Shown: positions 11,426 to 22,039, numbered from the stretch's first letter. The stretch: 64,000 bases of DNA from Hesseltinella vesiculosa (GCA_002104935.1 MCGT01000010.1:558001-622000), one strand, 5' to 3'. The notes: a model not told the origin generated them from the sequence alone. A program made the numbers and translations.

Positions 11426-12343
11426 CTAGGGTAATCTAGGATAGCCATGGCTGCCTCTGGCGATCCAGAAGTAAGGCTCAGCAAGTACCAAGTGTTCGAT
11501 ACCGGGTTCCTTAATGAGGACACCGAAAAATGCTTTATTTCTATTGTGGTGAAGTTGAATATGACAGGGTCTCTTTCGGTTCTTGGAGAGTGAGAAAAGC
11601 TGTTGAATCTTTGCGGTAGGCAAAGTTGGAGAAGAGCGACGTTTGATGGTCTCCGGATTTTTTGAGCCAACACAGACGCGGTCAAAGATGTCCAAAACTT
11701 TGAGAATATCAGGTACCTTATAAACTAATTCAGGTAGGTCGTTGATGCTGTTGGGGACTTTAATAGCTGCCAAGGGAATCATGGTATATATGCTTGGGGC
11801 GGGTAACGTCAGGCGATAAATCAAAACTGTTCGTCCAATGATTTGTATTCCAAGAATTCCTTCAAACAGTTGGTTGCCAAGAGCATCCTTGCAAAAAATG
11901 GCCACCTTGATCAGATCTTTGCAAATAGCGTAGTGATCATCTCCGTGCATGGAGGACTTAGCCTCACCATAGGCAAGGGTGGTTGCCCATTTGACGTCGC
12001 AAGACTTTGTGACGCTCAGGTCTGGTGATTCTTTAGCCTCCAAGGTGGTCTCGTCCAACCAACGTAAGTAGATACCATTATCAAGATCATCAAATAGCCT
12101 GGCTAAAAATGGATCAATGAAACGCGAGCAAAGCTCCATCTCATTTACATTTTCTTCCATGGCCGCCAACGGCAACTTCGACACCAGGTTTGCAATCGCT
12201 TTGTCGATTTTCTTTTCCATGGTTGATAGTGCAAGAGTTTTAAGAGTGACCTCGGCCTCATCCTTGCTGATCTGTTTGCTGAGAAACTGATCAAGGATGC
12301 TACTGAATTGTGTTGTGGTTGCCGTTTGATTCCGTACGTTGCC
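11426..12343 (-). pseudogene. 3' half of a gene split by MULE element B; PD-(D/E)XK-like domain
   Basis: A minus-strand open frame of about 300 codons, cut at its 5' end by element B at the duplicated target TACGTTGCC (12335-12343). It reads a helical region, then WATTLAYGEAKSSMH with a Glu-x-Lys pair, followed by alternating strands and helices (ICKDLIKVAIFCKD, GILGIQIIGRTVLIYRL). The GExK core plus this pattern resembles PD-(D/E)XK-like proteins expanded in Mucorales; that is inference from motif memory. The 5' half is at 17125-17816. The last residues are encoded by decamer repeats. Confidence 0.7.
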
Positions 12344-12476
12344 AAATGAACGAGGAGGTTCAGAAAATTCACGCATACAAAGTTACACTCAGCCTGGGAA
12401 TGTCCAATAAAATCATTTTTCTGTTTTTGGATTTTCTTTTTTTCCAATTTTCTTCCCATTTACCTGGACGCTGTTG

Positions 12477-12893
12477 TCAATACTCGCTTGAGCTTGTACA
12501 GGAAGCGTAAAAGGCGATAGCTGAGCTTCTTGAAGGGTCATGGATAAGCTTAAAATAGAACATGAAGCCAGACGTTTCATAGAGATGCACAATGAAATGA
12601 CGCGCAACGTCGCCAACCGGCAAGTCGACAAGGTTGTCAGGAAGATGCACATTGATAGGCAGAGCAGGGTTTTGACGGAACTGGCCATAAAATTCATCTA
12701 GCACATCCCAGTTAATCATTGCTTCAGAAGGGGGAGATCGTTGGCGGGTGGCACTGTTTCGGCAGCGGATGCAAGTGCGGTACCAGCATCTGCGTCCTTC
12801 AAAATGCACTAGAGGTCGTTTACATTTGCAATCACTACAGCGAGCGATGGGTACTTGATCAGTTACTTTCAATAAAGTGTTCAATGGAGGCAT
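12477..12893 (-). CDS. Zinc-binding N-terminal ORF of element B (138 aa)
   Basis: Intact ATG-initiated frame (12893) of 138 aa: CSDCKCKRPLVHF, CWYRTCIRCRNSA, then the acidic and hydrophobic segment that follows in the full transposase. It ends in frame just before the element's 3' end. The catalytic DDE and SWIM parts are absent. Like the ORF in element A, it uses an ATG out of frame with the full transposase start, made usable by a deletion before the Cys-rich module. Possible roles are none, or a DNA-binding competitor of the full transposase. Confidence 0.6.
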   Translation of the reverse strand: MPPLNTLLKVTDQVPIARCSDCKCKRPLVHFEGRRCWYRTCIRCRNSATRQRSPPSEAMINWDVLDEFYGQFRQNPALPINVHLPDNLVDLPVGDVARHFIVHLYETSGFMFYFKLIHDPSRSSAIAFYASCTSSSEY

Positions 12894-13012
12894 TATCCAG
12901 GCGCATAACGTTGTGTGATGGCATTATAAGAAATAGCGAAGAGAAAGAAATATCAGGAAAAGGTGTTAAAAAATGCAAGTAAGCTTTTCTCTTCCTATCC
13001 CCCCTTTTTTTT

Positions 13013-13133
13013 AAATAAACGAGGAGGTTCAGAAAATTCACGGATACAGACGTTACACTGAGCCTGGGATTGTCCAATAAAATCTTTTTTCTGTTTTTGG
13101 AATTCTCATCTAACGTCACCCTAACCCGGATAC
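13013..13133 (+). repeat. Left terminal inverted repeat of element C
   Basis: Starts AAATAAACGAGGAGG and ends CCCTAACCCGGATAC. It is identical to the reverse complement of 16908-17028. The first ~85 bp are shared with elements A and B; the last ~35 bp are specific to C. Confidence 0.95.
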
Positions 13134-13237
13134 AAAAAAAAAAAAAAATGGGGGGTGGGGTGAAGGCTCATCCTTTTCTGGAAGCCACAAGATAGAATCA
13201 CTCTTTTTTTTTCTTTTCACATCACTATTTCTTTAAT

Positions 13238-16200
13238 ATGACATCACGCAATGTTATGCGCCTGGCTAATTCCTCAGTTGAACGCTTTATTGCAAGGCAC
13301 AACGCAGAAAGCGGGTCCAGATTCCAAATGACCGAACCACACCCTCACTTAGAGTCAACAGATCCGGCAGTACCTGAACCAGTGCCTTTTGCTCGCTGTA
13401 GTGATTGCAAGTGTAAACGACCTCTAGTGCAATTTGAAGGACGCAGATGCTGGTATCTAACTTGCATCCGCTGCCGAAACAGTGCCACCCGCCAACGATC
13501 TCCCCCATCTGAAGCAATGATTGACTGGGACGAGCTAGACGATTTTTATGTTCAGTTCCGTCACAACCCTGCCCTACCTATCAATGTACACCTTCCAGAC
13601 AACCTTGTCGACGAACCAGTTGGTGACATTGTGCGTCATTTCATTGTCCACCTCTATGAAATATCAGGCTTCATGTTCTATTTGAAGCTGATTCATGATC
13701 CCTCAAGGCGCACAGCTATCGCCTTTTACGCCTCATGTACAAGCTCAATCGAGTATCGACATCAGCTTCCAGGTAAATGGGAAGGCGATCAGGAAAAATG
13801 CTCATCGCACTTGTAAATCTGTAGAGTCTGAGCTCCAACGATTGCATGACAGGGTCACAAGTTATGATTGCCGTGGTCGCCTTATCGGTTTTGTGGATGT
13901 CCCCCAGCGCTGGATCCATTGCACTTTACGACATGAAGACAGTAGCCACCCTGTGCAAACATCACACCGTCGCTCTGTCGATCCTGAAGTTAGACGGTAT
14001 ATTCACAGCGTAGCCCCTAGTCGTGATGCCGTTGACGTGTACAATGATGCGTCCAGGCTGTTTCCTGATGCTGGACTAACTTATGACCAAGTTTTCTATT
14101 GGCATCGGCAATCATTGGTACGATACTATCGGACTGAAGGACTCTCGCCATTGCAATCAGCACAGCGGCTTGTGCAACTGCGCACTCAAGACAATTTCGG
14201 TCAGGTAAAATGAGAGAGATAGAGAGAGTGTCAATCGTAAGAAAAAAAAACGATGGAAAAGAGCATTGGATAATACACTGCATTTGTATCGTATGTCATG
14301 GCCCTTTTTATATCACGCCACCTCGCGAATTTCCATACAAAAAAAAATCAGCCGAATAAAATGCCATTGAACGGTGATTTATTTTTCTTATATTTCGGTG
14401 TTATTTACTGTAGTTAACTTTCAGCGACGATGGTGAAAATGAATACTTCAGTTTCTTCACCCCGTTCCTTTCAGTTTGCACGGGCGAACACAGGGAAGAA
14501 ATAGCTGAATTCCACATTGACTCTACATTCAAAACCAACCATGAAATGTACGAGCTCTTTGCTATAATTGCCAATGTTAGGGGGTCTGGGTTCCCAGTTG
14601 CTTACCTTCTTGTAAAACGTCCAAGACCAGCTGTGCCTAGTGGTGAAAATTCTGGCGACAACAATGAACGTGAGGACAGCCTGACTCCCTATCGAGTTAA
14701 TGCTATCGAACAGTTCCTGCGTGCTTTAAAGGACCAGCATGGATTACGCCCACATTTTATATTCAGCGACAAAGACAGTGGTCAGATCACTGCGATTCAA
14801 AACGTATTCGACGAGCGTAAATTAAGACTGTGTACCTGGCACATCAAAAGAGAAGTTGAAAATTACCTCTCAAAGCCATCGAGAGGGGGCGCACTCTTTC
14901 GCAACTATAATCCAGCTCAAGCGCAAAATGAGTTCCCATTCATTGACGTAAACTTTGTACGGCATGACTTCCAAGCTGCAACCACGGGGATACTTTGCCA
15001 TAAAGTCATAAGGAAGCAAATCTCTGAAATGATGGAAAAACATAGTAATTTTCACCATCACATTCCCATCTTCTTGAACAACGGTAAAAAAAAATCAGCA
15101 AGGACCTTCCAAATTTGACCATTTTTTAATTTTTAAATTTCAGACCCAGCGCGCACATTCTCTTCAACTGAAATCCATCAACTTGCTACACAGCAAATTT
15201 ATGATTTTTGTCGTAACATGAATTTACTGTTTGTTTGGATCTACTTGTACAGTCATTGGTACACTGAAGCTCAATGGGTCAAGTGGGCAAGAAGCGCAAG
15301 AGATGCGATTCCCGCTGGCAAAACAACAATGCTTGTCGAAGCTCACTGGCGCGTCTTGAAAAGGTTTTTATTTTAAAGAAACATGACTTTCAGTAAAAAG
15401 TCTCACTCTTTTTTTTTTCTCAAGGGTTCACCTGCATCATCACAATCGACCAAGAACAGACTACTTGGTTTTTATTATGATTTCAAGACAATGCATAAGA
15501 CTTATCATGTCATTCAACCAAAAGGTTGCTGATAGACGAGTTGTGCCCTCTTGGGAACATGAGTTCAGAGCGGAATGGAGAAAGTTGAATGCTCTCCAAA
15601 TTACTGAAGGTCGAAATGAGCTATACCAAGTGGATGTTAGGCGTTGGGTGTGCAGCTGTCCATATTTTATCCACAGCCGCTTTCTCCTCTGCAAGCACCT
15701 TGTTGCAGGTGACCATGGATATGGAAACAGCGAAGGCTTGCTGTTGCCTCGCAGGTACTTAATAACAAGAAACCAGTTCCCTCCATACATCCAACTTATT
15801 CCTGTAAGGATTTGAGCAAAAAAAAAAATATTGCAAGGCTAACTTTTTTAGAGTGACAACGCCGCTCCGTTTAGGCCGCTGCCTACTTTTGAGCCCAACC
15901 TCGTTGTTGATCCTAGTGAGAACCCCGAGGTGTCCCGACCAAGATCACCACCGATCGACTTTTCTGGTTTACCACAACCTCCCCGTCCTCAACCTGTACC
16001 ACTTCCTAACTCGCTGATTCCGTCACCTCTTCAACCTCCATTAAGCACTGCTCTAACATCGTCCGATGACAATGTTCTTTTAATACCGCGCCGCCGACCA
16101 CGTGCAGGGACAACTTCGTCGAGAACTTCAACCGACCGACAGGATCCAGCTATTATTATCATTGATAGTAGTGACGATGACGCACCCTCTCCTCATTCTT

Positions 16201-16703
16201 CCTCTGCTGGTCCACGCACAAGCTTTGAAGTTATTGTTGACGATGAATTCTCGCGCGCTTCTACAAGACGCCGTCGTAATCCCCAGCTCAGAGTACCTAC
16301 CGACGGAGAGACGGCTGAACAACTTGAACGGTCCATGAGAGACGCGACGCAAAGGCAGCGCACGCATCTCCAAGTGCGCCAAAATGTGCAAGAACAGCTC
16401 CAAGCTTTGGATGAGGATCGCCAGGCGGCAATTCGTACCCTTCAGGATATCGAATCGCGCATTGGTGAACGGTCAACACAACTAAGACAGATAGATCAAG
16501 TACTTAATGAGGAGGCTAGCTACATCACAGCCCTGTCTCAAAGATACCGTGAGGTGATGCCGGAGGAACAAGTTTTGCGTTTTGACCTCGCCGCCGCCAA
16601 CGATTTAGACCGGTACTTGGATGACGTGCACCGAGCTAGGCGAGCTACGAATACACCTAGAACCTGGAGGGGTAGCAACAGGAATACGTTTTTTTTACCT
16701 TAA
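13238..16703 (+). CDS. MULE transposase with SWIM finger and SIM-rich tail, 1011 aa
   Basis: Six exons (13238-13772, 13825-14204, 14414-15083, 15144-15363, 15425-15803, 15852-16703) close in phase with no stops. Order: N-terminal Cys module (CSDCKCKRP, CIRCRNSA); MULE DDE core with first Asp in HIDSTFKTN, second Asp in FSDKDSGQITAI, the family motif CTWHIKREV, and a Glu in VEAHWRVLKR; SWIM zinc finger CSCPYFIHSRFLLCKHL; then a ~280-aa tail that is Pro/Ser-rich, has SUMO-interaction-like motifs (DPAIIIIDSSDDD, FEVIVDDEF) and ends in a charged coiled coil. Start: ATG 13238, inside the extended inverted repeat. The 209-bp second intron is long for this window. Confidence 0.93.
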
Positions 16704-16907
16704 TGAGCTTACCTTGGTGAGCTTCGTTAATAAAACATTAGACATGATTGAGGCATTAGCCAGGCGCGTAACGTTGTGTGATGTCATATTAAACAAATAG
16801 CGAAGAGAAAGAAATAACAGGAAAAGGTAAAAGAAATAAAAAAAAAGCGGCTTCCATTTGTTGTTTCCAGAAGAGCTTTTCCTTTCCATCCCCCCATTTT
16901 TTTTTTT

Positions 16908-17028
16908 GTATCCGGGTTAGGGTGACGTTAGATGAGAATTCCAAAAACAGAAAAAAGATTTTATTGGACAATCCCAGGCTCAGTGTAACGTCTGTATCCG
17001 TGAATTTTCTGAACCTCCTCGTTTATTT
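16908..17028 (-). repeat. Right terminal inverted repeat of element C
   Basis: Reverse complement of the left repeat. The weaker inverted similarity inside it (16745-16907) includes a second copy of the transposase start context reading MTSHNVTRLANAS on the minus strand, so both ends may carry promoter sequence. Confidence 0.95.
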
Positions 17029-17124
17029 CTTTTTTTTGCCAAAAACAGAAAAGTGATTTTATTGGACAATCCCAGGCTGAGTGCAACTTCGTATCCGTGA
17101 ATTTTCTGAACCTCCTGGTTATTT

Positions 17125-17816
17125 TACGTTGCCTGGATATGTTCGTCAGTCATTCGCCACTGATCATAACTAAAGAACGGTTTGACCTCGTCCGGGTATT
17201 TACTACCTTCAAGAAGCAGTATTGAGGTGGATGACAATGCCAGCAGCAGATTATCTTCCAACGAGAGTTTCCACTTTTTTGCTTTGAGCGACATCTTCAA
17301 GCTGTGAAAAGCTGTCGACACATCAAAGCCATTGATTATCAAACGCTCCCCCAGAGGTTGATCAAGGCTCACCCCATCGAGGCAAAGGATTTCATCAGAC
17401 TATCGCCTTCTGCCCAACGCGTATGAAGCCGAGTTGGAGTCATTGTCGTCCACGGACACGCTTGAAATACCGGTAGAGCTGCGGCTTTGACCTTGTTCAC
17501 TCTGCTGGCCAGGGAGATGCTCGTTGTGGTTAGTAGTGTAATGCGCTTCCAAAGAAGTCAATTCGGAAAAATGATCGGTACAAACTGGGCAGCCAAAATG
17601 AATTGAAACTGCTTGATCCAAGGGAGCAGATGGTTCGGCGAGATACAGGTAAGAAGCATTGTTGCGCATCCGTGGTTTGTCGATACGTTCAGGAAACTCG
17701 AATTGGTGTGCAAGTATAAGATGACGGCGCAAGTTTTGTGACGAGTTGTACCTTCTCTTACAATTGCTGCTCTTGAAGCAACAGTGAGCGATGAACACTG
17801 GAGTTGGTGGAGGCAT
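17125..17816 (-). pseudogene. 5' half of the gene split by element B; two C2H2 fingers
   Basis: Starts at ATG 17816 with two C2H2-like fingers (CCFKSSNCKRRYNSSQ...HLILAH; FGCPVCTDHF...HYTTNH), followed by a Ser/Asp linker. A TAG at about 17402-17400 interrupts the frame, then it continues (ILLLEGSKYPDEVKPF, a stretch like Mucorales paralogues of this type) to the B insertion. With one target copy removed, the frames on the two sides of B differ by one, so either an intron boundary lies there or the gene is additionally decayed. Partner half: 11426-12343. Confidence 0.7.
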
Positions 17817-17930
17817 GTAGACAAAGGAAAAATCGAAAAATCAATGTGAAAAAAAAAAGAAAAAAAAAGCGGGGAGTGAAACTCGTATTTTTGTCGTGTC
17901 TCATGTCTTTTCCATATTCTTCATCGCGCC

Positions 17931-18667
17931 ATGTAACCAGCTTTCGTTGCCCCTCTTGTCACCCGTGCCTTGGCCAAACAAGCCATGCCAGCCATGGCTC
18001 GTGCATACAGCGCTGTCGCCACCGAAGGCATCAGCTTTGCATTGTCCGAAGAACAAAAGTCCATTCCAGACCTTGCTCGCAAGTTTGCTCGTGACGAAAT
18101 CATCCCTGTGGCTGGCCAAGGCTTCAAGATTGCCATGAATGCCTTTGACATCACCCGACCCTTGATTGGTGCTGCTGCCACTGGCGTTGCTCGTCGTGCC
18201 ATGGAAGAAGCTGCCAAGTACTCCTTGGAACGCAAGACCATGGACACTGAGATTTTCAACCACCAAGCCATCGCTTTTATGCTCGCAGACATGGCGTAAG
18301 TGTTTCCATCAAAAAGAAGTTCCAAGAGGCTCAGTCTTGGTTGGTTTTTTTTTTTAGCATGGGCATTGAAAGTGCTCGCATGATGGTGTATCGCTCGGCA
18401 TGGATGCGCGATCAAGGCCAACGCAACACCTGGCATGCCTCGATTGCCAAGGCTTTGGCTAGTGAGGTGGCCAACAAGTCGGCGGCCGATGCTGTGCAAA
18501 TCTTCGGTGGCAACGGGTTCAACACTGACTATCCTGTAGAAAAGCTGATGCGTGACGCCAAGATCTTCCAAATCTATGAAGGCACTTCTCAAATTCAACG
18601 TTTGATCATCTCCCATGGTCTGGCTGACATGGTCAAGAATGGAGCTGAGAGCCTTGGAGGATTATAA
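17931..18667 (+). pseudogene. Internally deleted copy of the ACADM gene
   Basis: Nearly identical to 9199-10643, including the last intron, but 707 bp (9383-10089) are missing. The join falls at a shared CTG and keeps the frame (PVA|GQGFKIA). This removes part of the N-terminal domain and the whole beta-barrel that binds FAD and substrate; the catalytic Glu region stays. The original ATG is followed at once by TAA (ATGTAA, 17931-17936), though a downstream in-frame ATG (17984) exists. Retained introns show a DNA-level duplication. Homology extends from about 17865 to 19035. It cannot be a working dehydrogenase. Confidence 0.93.
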
Positions 18668-19153
18668 ACCTGCTATTCCTCCTTATTCCATTCCCTATAA
18701 TTTTTGCATAAAACCGCTCTTCGCTCTTTTCCTTTTTCAACGACTTGTGTGACTATAAAAAGTAATCTCGCTTTTCATTCCCTTGCCCATGCAATACTGT
18801 AAAATAAATGGGGGGGGGGGGACCTCTGCCCAAACCAATCAATTGGAAGCTCAGCTCCGAGGCCTTTTTTTTCTAAAAAAAAAAAAAAAAATCACCTCTT
18901 TTCTTTCTTTTTTTTCTCGCTCGTTTTTTTTTTTCTTTTATTTTTGTATTGTTGTTTTGTAACTCATCGTTTATTTATTTCCATTTCATATTATAATCAT
19001 GATCATCAAGGTAAGTGTCTAGCATAGCCGAGTCAGCTCTTTTTTATTCTTTTTGAAAAAAAAGGATGAAAACACATCTGTCGCCCTCCCCTTTTTTTAT
19101 TACTATGGCTCACGTTTAAAACTCTTAAAATGACACATTTTAGAATATTCCCC
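18668..19153. other. 3' flank of the ACADM copy and TAM41 promoter region
   Basis: Homologous in blocks to 10644-10980. Contains a 12-G run at about 18811 and long T runs near 18870-18960. No gene seen. Confidence 0.5.
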
Positions 19154-20686
19154 ATGTCGCTCGGCCTTTCTCACACACTGCTCGTCACTCAAGGCAACCA
19201 GTTGTGAGGTCACTGGCCGCATACGGCACTGTACAAGACACACATACGCATCACTCCAGCACTCCACCTCCACCGCCTCCTCCTCCCCACTCGACGTTTT
19301 ATCAGAAACCGTCGTCCACGGTGAAACAGGACCAGCTGTTCAGCGATGAGACTCGTTTGCAGCTCGAAAGGCTACGCCAACATCACTTCCATGCCACCAA
19401 CCTTCCCGATTCACCCGACTTTGGTACCAACCAGTACTTGAACATTAATGAAGAACTGCGTCAGCAGCTCAAGGACATTGTGGCCCAGTTCCATGCCCCT
19501 GTGCGCTATGCCTTTGCCTACGGCAGCGGTGTCTTTCAACAGACTGGCTATGACAAAAAGGTACGCTTCACCTACGGCTGCCTCTCCGTATAAGAAGAGT
19601 ACTGATATGCCTTTGCTTAGAACAAGCCCATGATTGATTTTATCTTTGGTGTGTCTCACCCTGAACATTGGCATGCGTTGAATATGCAGCAAAATCCTCA
19701 CCACTATTCAGGCTTACGTTATTTGGGATCCAATGCCGTCTCTTACATTGAAGAGAACTTTGGCGCTGGAGTGTATTTTAACCCATATGTGGAAGTCAAT
19801 GGCGTGGTAAGGAAGTTGTTTTTAATAGCATTGTAGGAGACTCATGCTCCCTCTTTGTTTTATTAATAGATGATCAAGTATGGTGTAGTGTCGATTGACC
19901 GGCTTTGTCGAGACCTCATTGACTGGGAAACCCTCTATGTCGCTGGACGCATGCATAAACCTGTCAAAATCCTCCGTGACGACGCTAGAGTTCGCCTTGC
20001 CAACCAGGTCAATCTTACCGAGGCTGTGCGTGTGGCCCTACTGACCTTGCCCGAGACCTTTGATCAAGTGGAACTGTATGAGCGCATTGCAGGCATCAGC
20101 TACATGGGTGACTTTCGCATGACGGTGGGTGAAAACCCAAACAAAGTCAAAAACATCGTTGGCGCCCAGCTCGGCCATTTCCATCGTCTGTACTTTAGTC
20201 TTTTGGATGATTTACCCAACGTTGCTGTCTTGAACAATGGCCAGTTCCAGGTAAGAAAAAACAAGAAATGCATAGATATCAGCGTTCCTCATCCCGGCTT
20301 CTTTTTTTAACTAGCAAAACCTCAATCCTAAATTCCGTGGCCTCATGGTCCAGAAGCTCCCTCGAACATTGTACGACCTGATCATGAAACAGCACCGCGA
20401 ATTTGCCAAACGATCCCACCTGGAAGTGCCTATGAGCAAAGCTTCCACCTATCAACAAATTGCCTCCTCGCCAAATTTGCCCCAGTACATGGATCAATGC
20501 AAGTCTCCTTTTTTTTTCGTCATGCAAAAAAATGAAGGCTGACCCTCCTTTTTTTCTTTAGCCCTGCGTTCCATCATTGCCCGACCTGCCTTGACCCAGA
20601 GCATCAAGGGTATCTTTACTGCTGGTGTTTTCAAGTCCTCGCGCTACGTATCTGCCAAGCTTGGCAAATGGGCCAAAGCCAAATGA
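19154..20686 (+). CDS. TAM41: Mitochondrial CDP-diacylglycerol synthase Tam41
   Basis: Six exons (19154-19203, 19260-19560, 19621-19806, 19870-20250, 20315-20498, 20562-20686) give 408 aa. Conserved Tam41 features: YGSGVFQQTGYD (nucleotidyltransferase GS motif), MIDFIFGVSHPEHWH, YSGLRYLGS, VKYGVVS-like IKYGVVSIDRLC, NKVKNIVGAQ and the C-terminal SIIARPALTQSIKGIFTAGV. The enzyme makes CDP-DAG from phosphatidate and CTP on the matrix face of the inner membrane for cardiolipin synthesis. The start exon is short and the polyproline stretch follows the first intron. The fifth donor is GC (T|GCAAGT); the nearby GT would shift the frame. Confidence 0.95.
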
Positions 20687-20980
20687 ACGGAACGAAAAAA
20701 AAATAAAATAAAAAATAAAAATAGACATGTACATACTATGTATCTTCACCCAGATCGATCATTGGTGCTGTTCCGTCAGGTTTTCTTTTGCAGGATGAAA
20801 TTGGACGTCGCTGTAAAAAAATTTTAAGTGTCGAGGCAGTGGCTTAGGTCGGGCAAGAAGCAGCAAAAAAAACTGTGCAGGACAAAGGGGAAAGACTTTT
20901 CCATTGGCTACAAAGTTTTTTTTTTTTTTGTTTTTGTTTTTTCTTTCTCTTCTTTCTTCCTCTCCTCTCTATATATCAAT

Positions 20981-21347
20981 ATGGCTCACGCTAACGTTTG
21001 GAATTCTCACCCCCGTGGTTACGGCAAGGGTTCTCGCCAATGGTAAAGCTCAACTTACATTGACAACATTACCTTGTTGCAGCAACAACAACATCGGATG
21101 GCTTGTCCTTTTCTTTTTCATCCTCATCAGGTCCCAAGAAGAACATTGACTCACCTCTTCGTCTGCTTTTAGTCGTGTCTGTGCTCACCGTGCTGGTTTG
21201 ATCCGCAAGTACAACCTTAACATCTGCCGTCAATGTTTCCGTGAATACGCCAATGATATCGGCTTCCACAAGGTAAGCATTTCGACAGATCAGCCGTGCT
21301 GGTAAACGAACTTTTTGGCTCACTCTGTTTCTTCATAGTACCGTTAA
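20981..21347 (+). CDS. RPS29: Ribosomal protein S29 (uS14)
   Basis: Three exons (20981-21042, 21173-21272, 21339-21347) code 56 aa: [17 protein letters not shown], four Cys of the zinc site (CRVC...CRQC) and the terminal Tyr-Arg. The last coding exon is only 9 nt (Tyr-Arg-stop). It is part of the 40S head. Preceded by a pyrimidine-rich stretch typical of highly expressed genes. Confidence 0.97.
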
Positions 21348-22039
21348 ATGCGATACGATATGTCTTTTTTAAACAACATTGTCAACACCACTTCGTGTTT
21401 CCTTGTCCCTTCATCATGTCAAGCCCTCGCTCTTTGTTTTTGACCTACCAGCAATAAAAGCAACTTGACACTTTTAAAAAAGCTATCTCGGTTCATTCGG
21501 TGGTCGTCCAAAAAAAAAAAAAGGAGTGCTGTGCAAGACACGGATGGTAGTTTTGCATTTCTTGAGCCTCGAGTCCCTCTTGTGTCTCCACTAAAGGAGA
21601 TGTTTGAAAGGGTTTCTTCTAAAGGAACGCTTGGCGTAAAAAAAAAGATGGCCATGGCCACTTGCCGTCTTACCAACCGCTTTTTTTTTTCGAAGATGCG
21701 TTGGCACAATGACCAAAAGCAGTGCCTTCCCTGCCAGCAGCTTTTCTACCCGCATATTCTGCCATTTTCCCCAGCGATGATGTGTGCCTGGGCTGGGATA
21801 GCCATGGCTATCGATGATGTCAAGTGATTCCTTGCAAGTTGGCCCACTGGCGAACCTAAAGCAGTGAGCATGTGATGAGCAAACATTTTGGCCATGCGAC
21901 AAGGAAGACTTGCATCAGAGATAGGCTCTTTTTCTGGGCGTGAGCTTAATTTGAAATGGTTTCCTTTTCTTCCTTCAAGGCCGTTTCGTACTTTTCTTTT
22001 TTTCTTTTTTTCCTGGCCCCTTTTTCTTTTGCCATTCAA
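21348..22039. other. Intergenic
   Basis: About 690 bp with A and T runs and overlapping short frames of no recognisable content. It includes the pyrimidine-rich promoter zone just before the J-protein ATG. Confidence 0.45.

Larger units (their letters stand above)
13013..17028 (+). mobile_element. Intact autonomous MULE, element C (4016 bp)
   Basis: 121-bp terminal inverted repeats (13013-13133 and 16908-17028) that I read as identical base for base, flanked by a 9-bp duplication CTTTTTTTT (13004-13012 and 17029-17037). It is inserted in element B between B's 5' inverted repeat and B's coding part. Lower-identity inverted similarity continues inward to about 13280 and 16745, through the transposase start codon. 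It encodes one uninterrupted spliced transposase. Identical ends and an open frame point to recent activity. Confidence 0.95.
12344..17124 (-). mobile_element. MULE element B, interrupted by nested element C
   Basis: Ends AAATGAACGAGGAGG (12344) and the reverse complement of AAATAACCAGGAGG (17124), flanked by a perfect 9-bp duplication TACGTTGCC (12335-12343 and 17125-17133). Element C sits inside its 5' end. Removing C and one copy of C's target leaves 756 bp, almost the length of element A (741 bp), with the same internal structure: N-terminal transposase fragment joined to the 3' end. Its ORF points to the minus strand. Confidence 0.92.

Noticed and set aside
13004..13012. Doubt that CTTTTTTTT is a true target duplication, being low complexity
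   Set aside because: Kept as duplication because both flanks match exactly at the expected 9 bp, and removing C restores element B to the length and order of element A.
17921..18616. 231-codon minus-strand ORF over the ACADM copy
   Set aside because: Shadow of the strongly biased coding strand; the parent gene has the same antisense frame.
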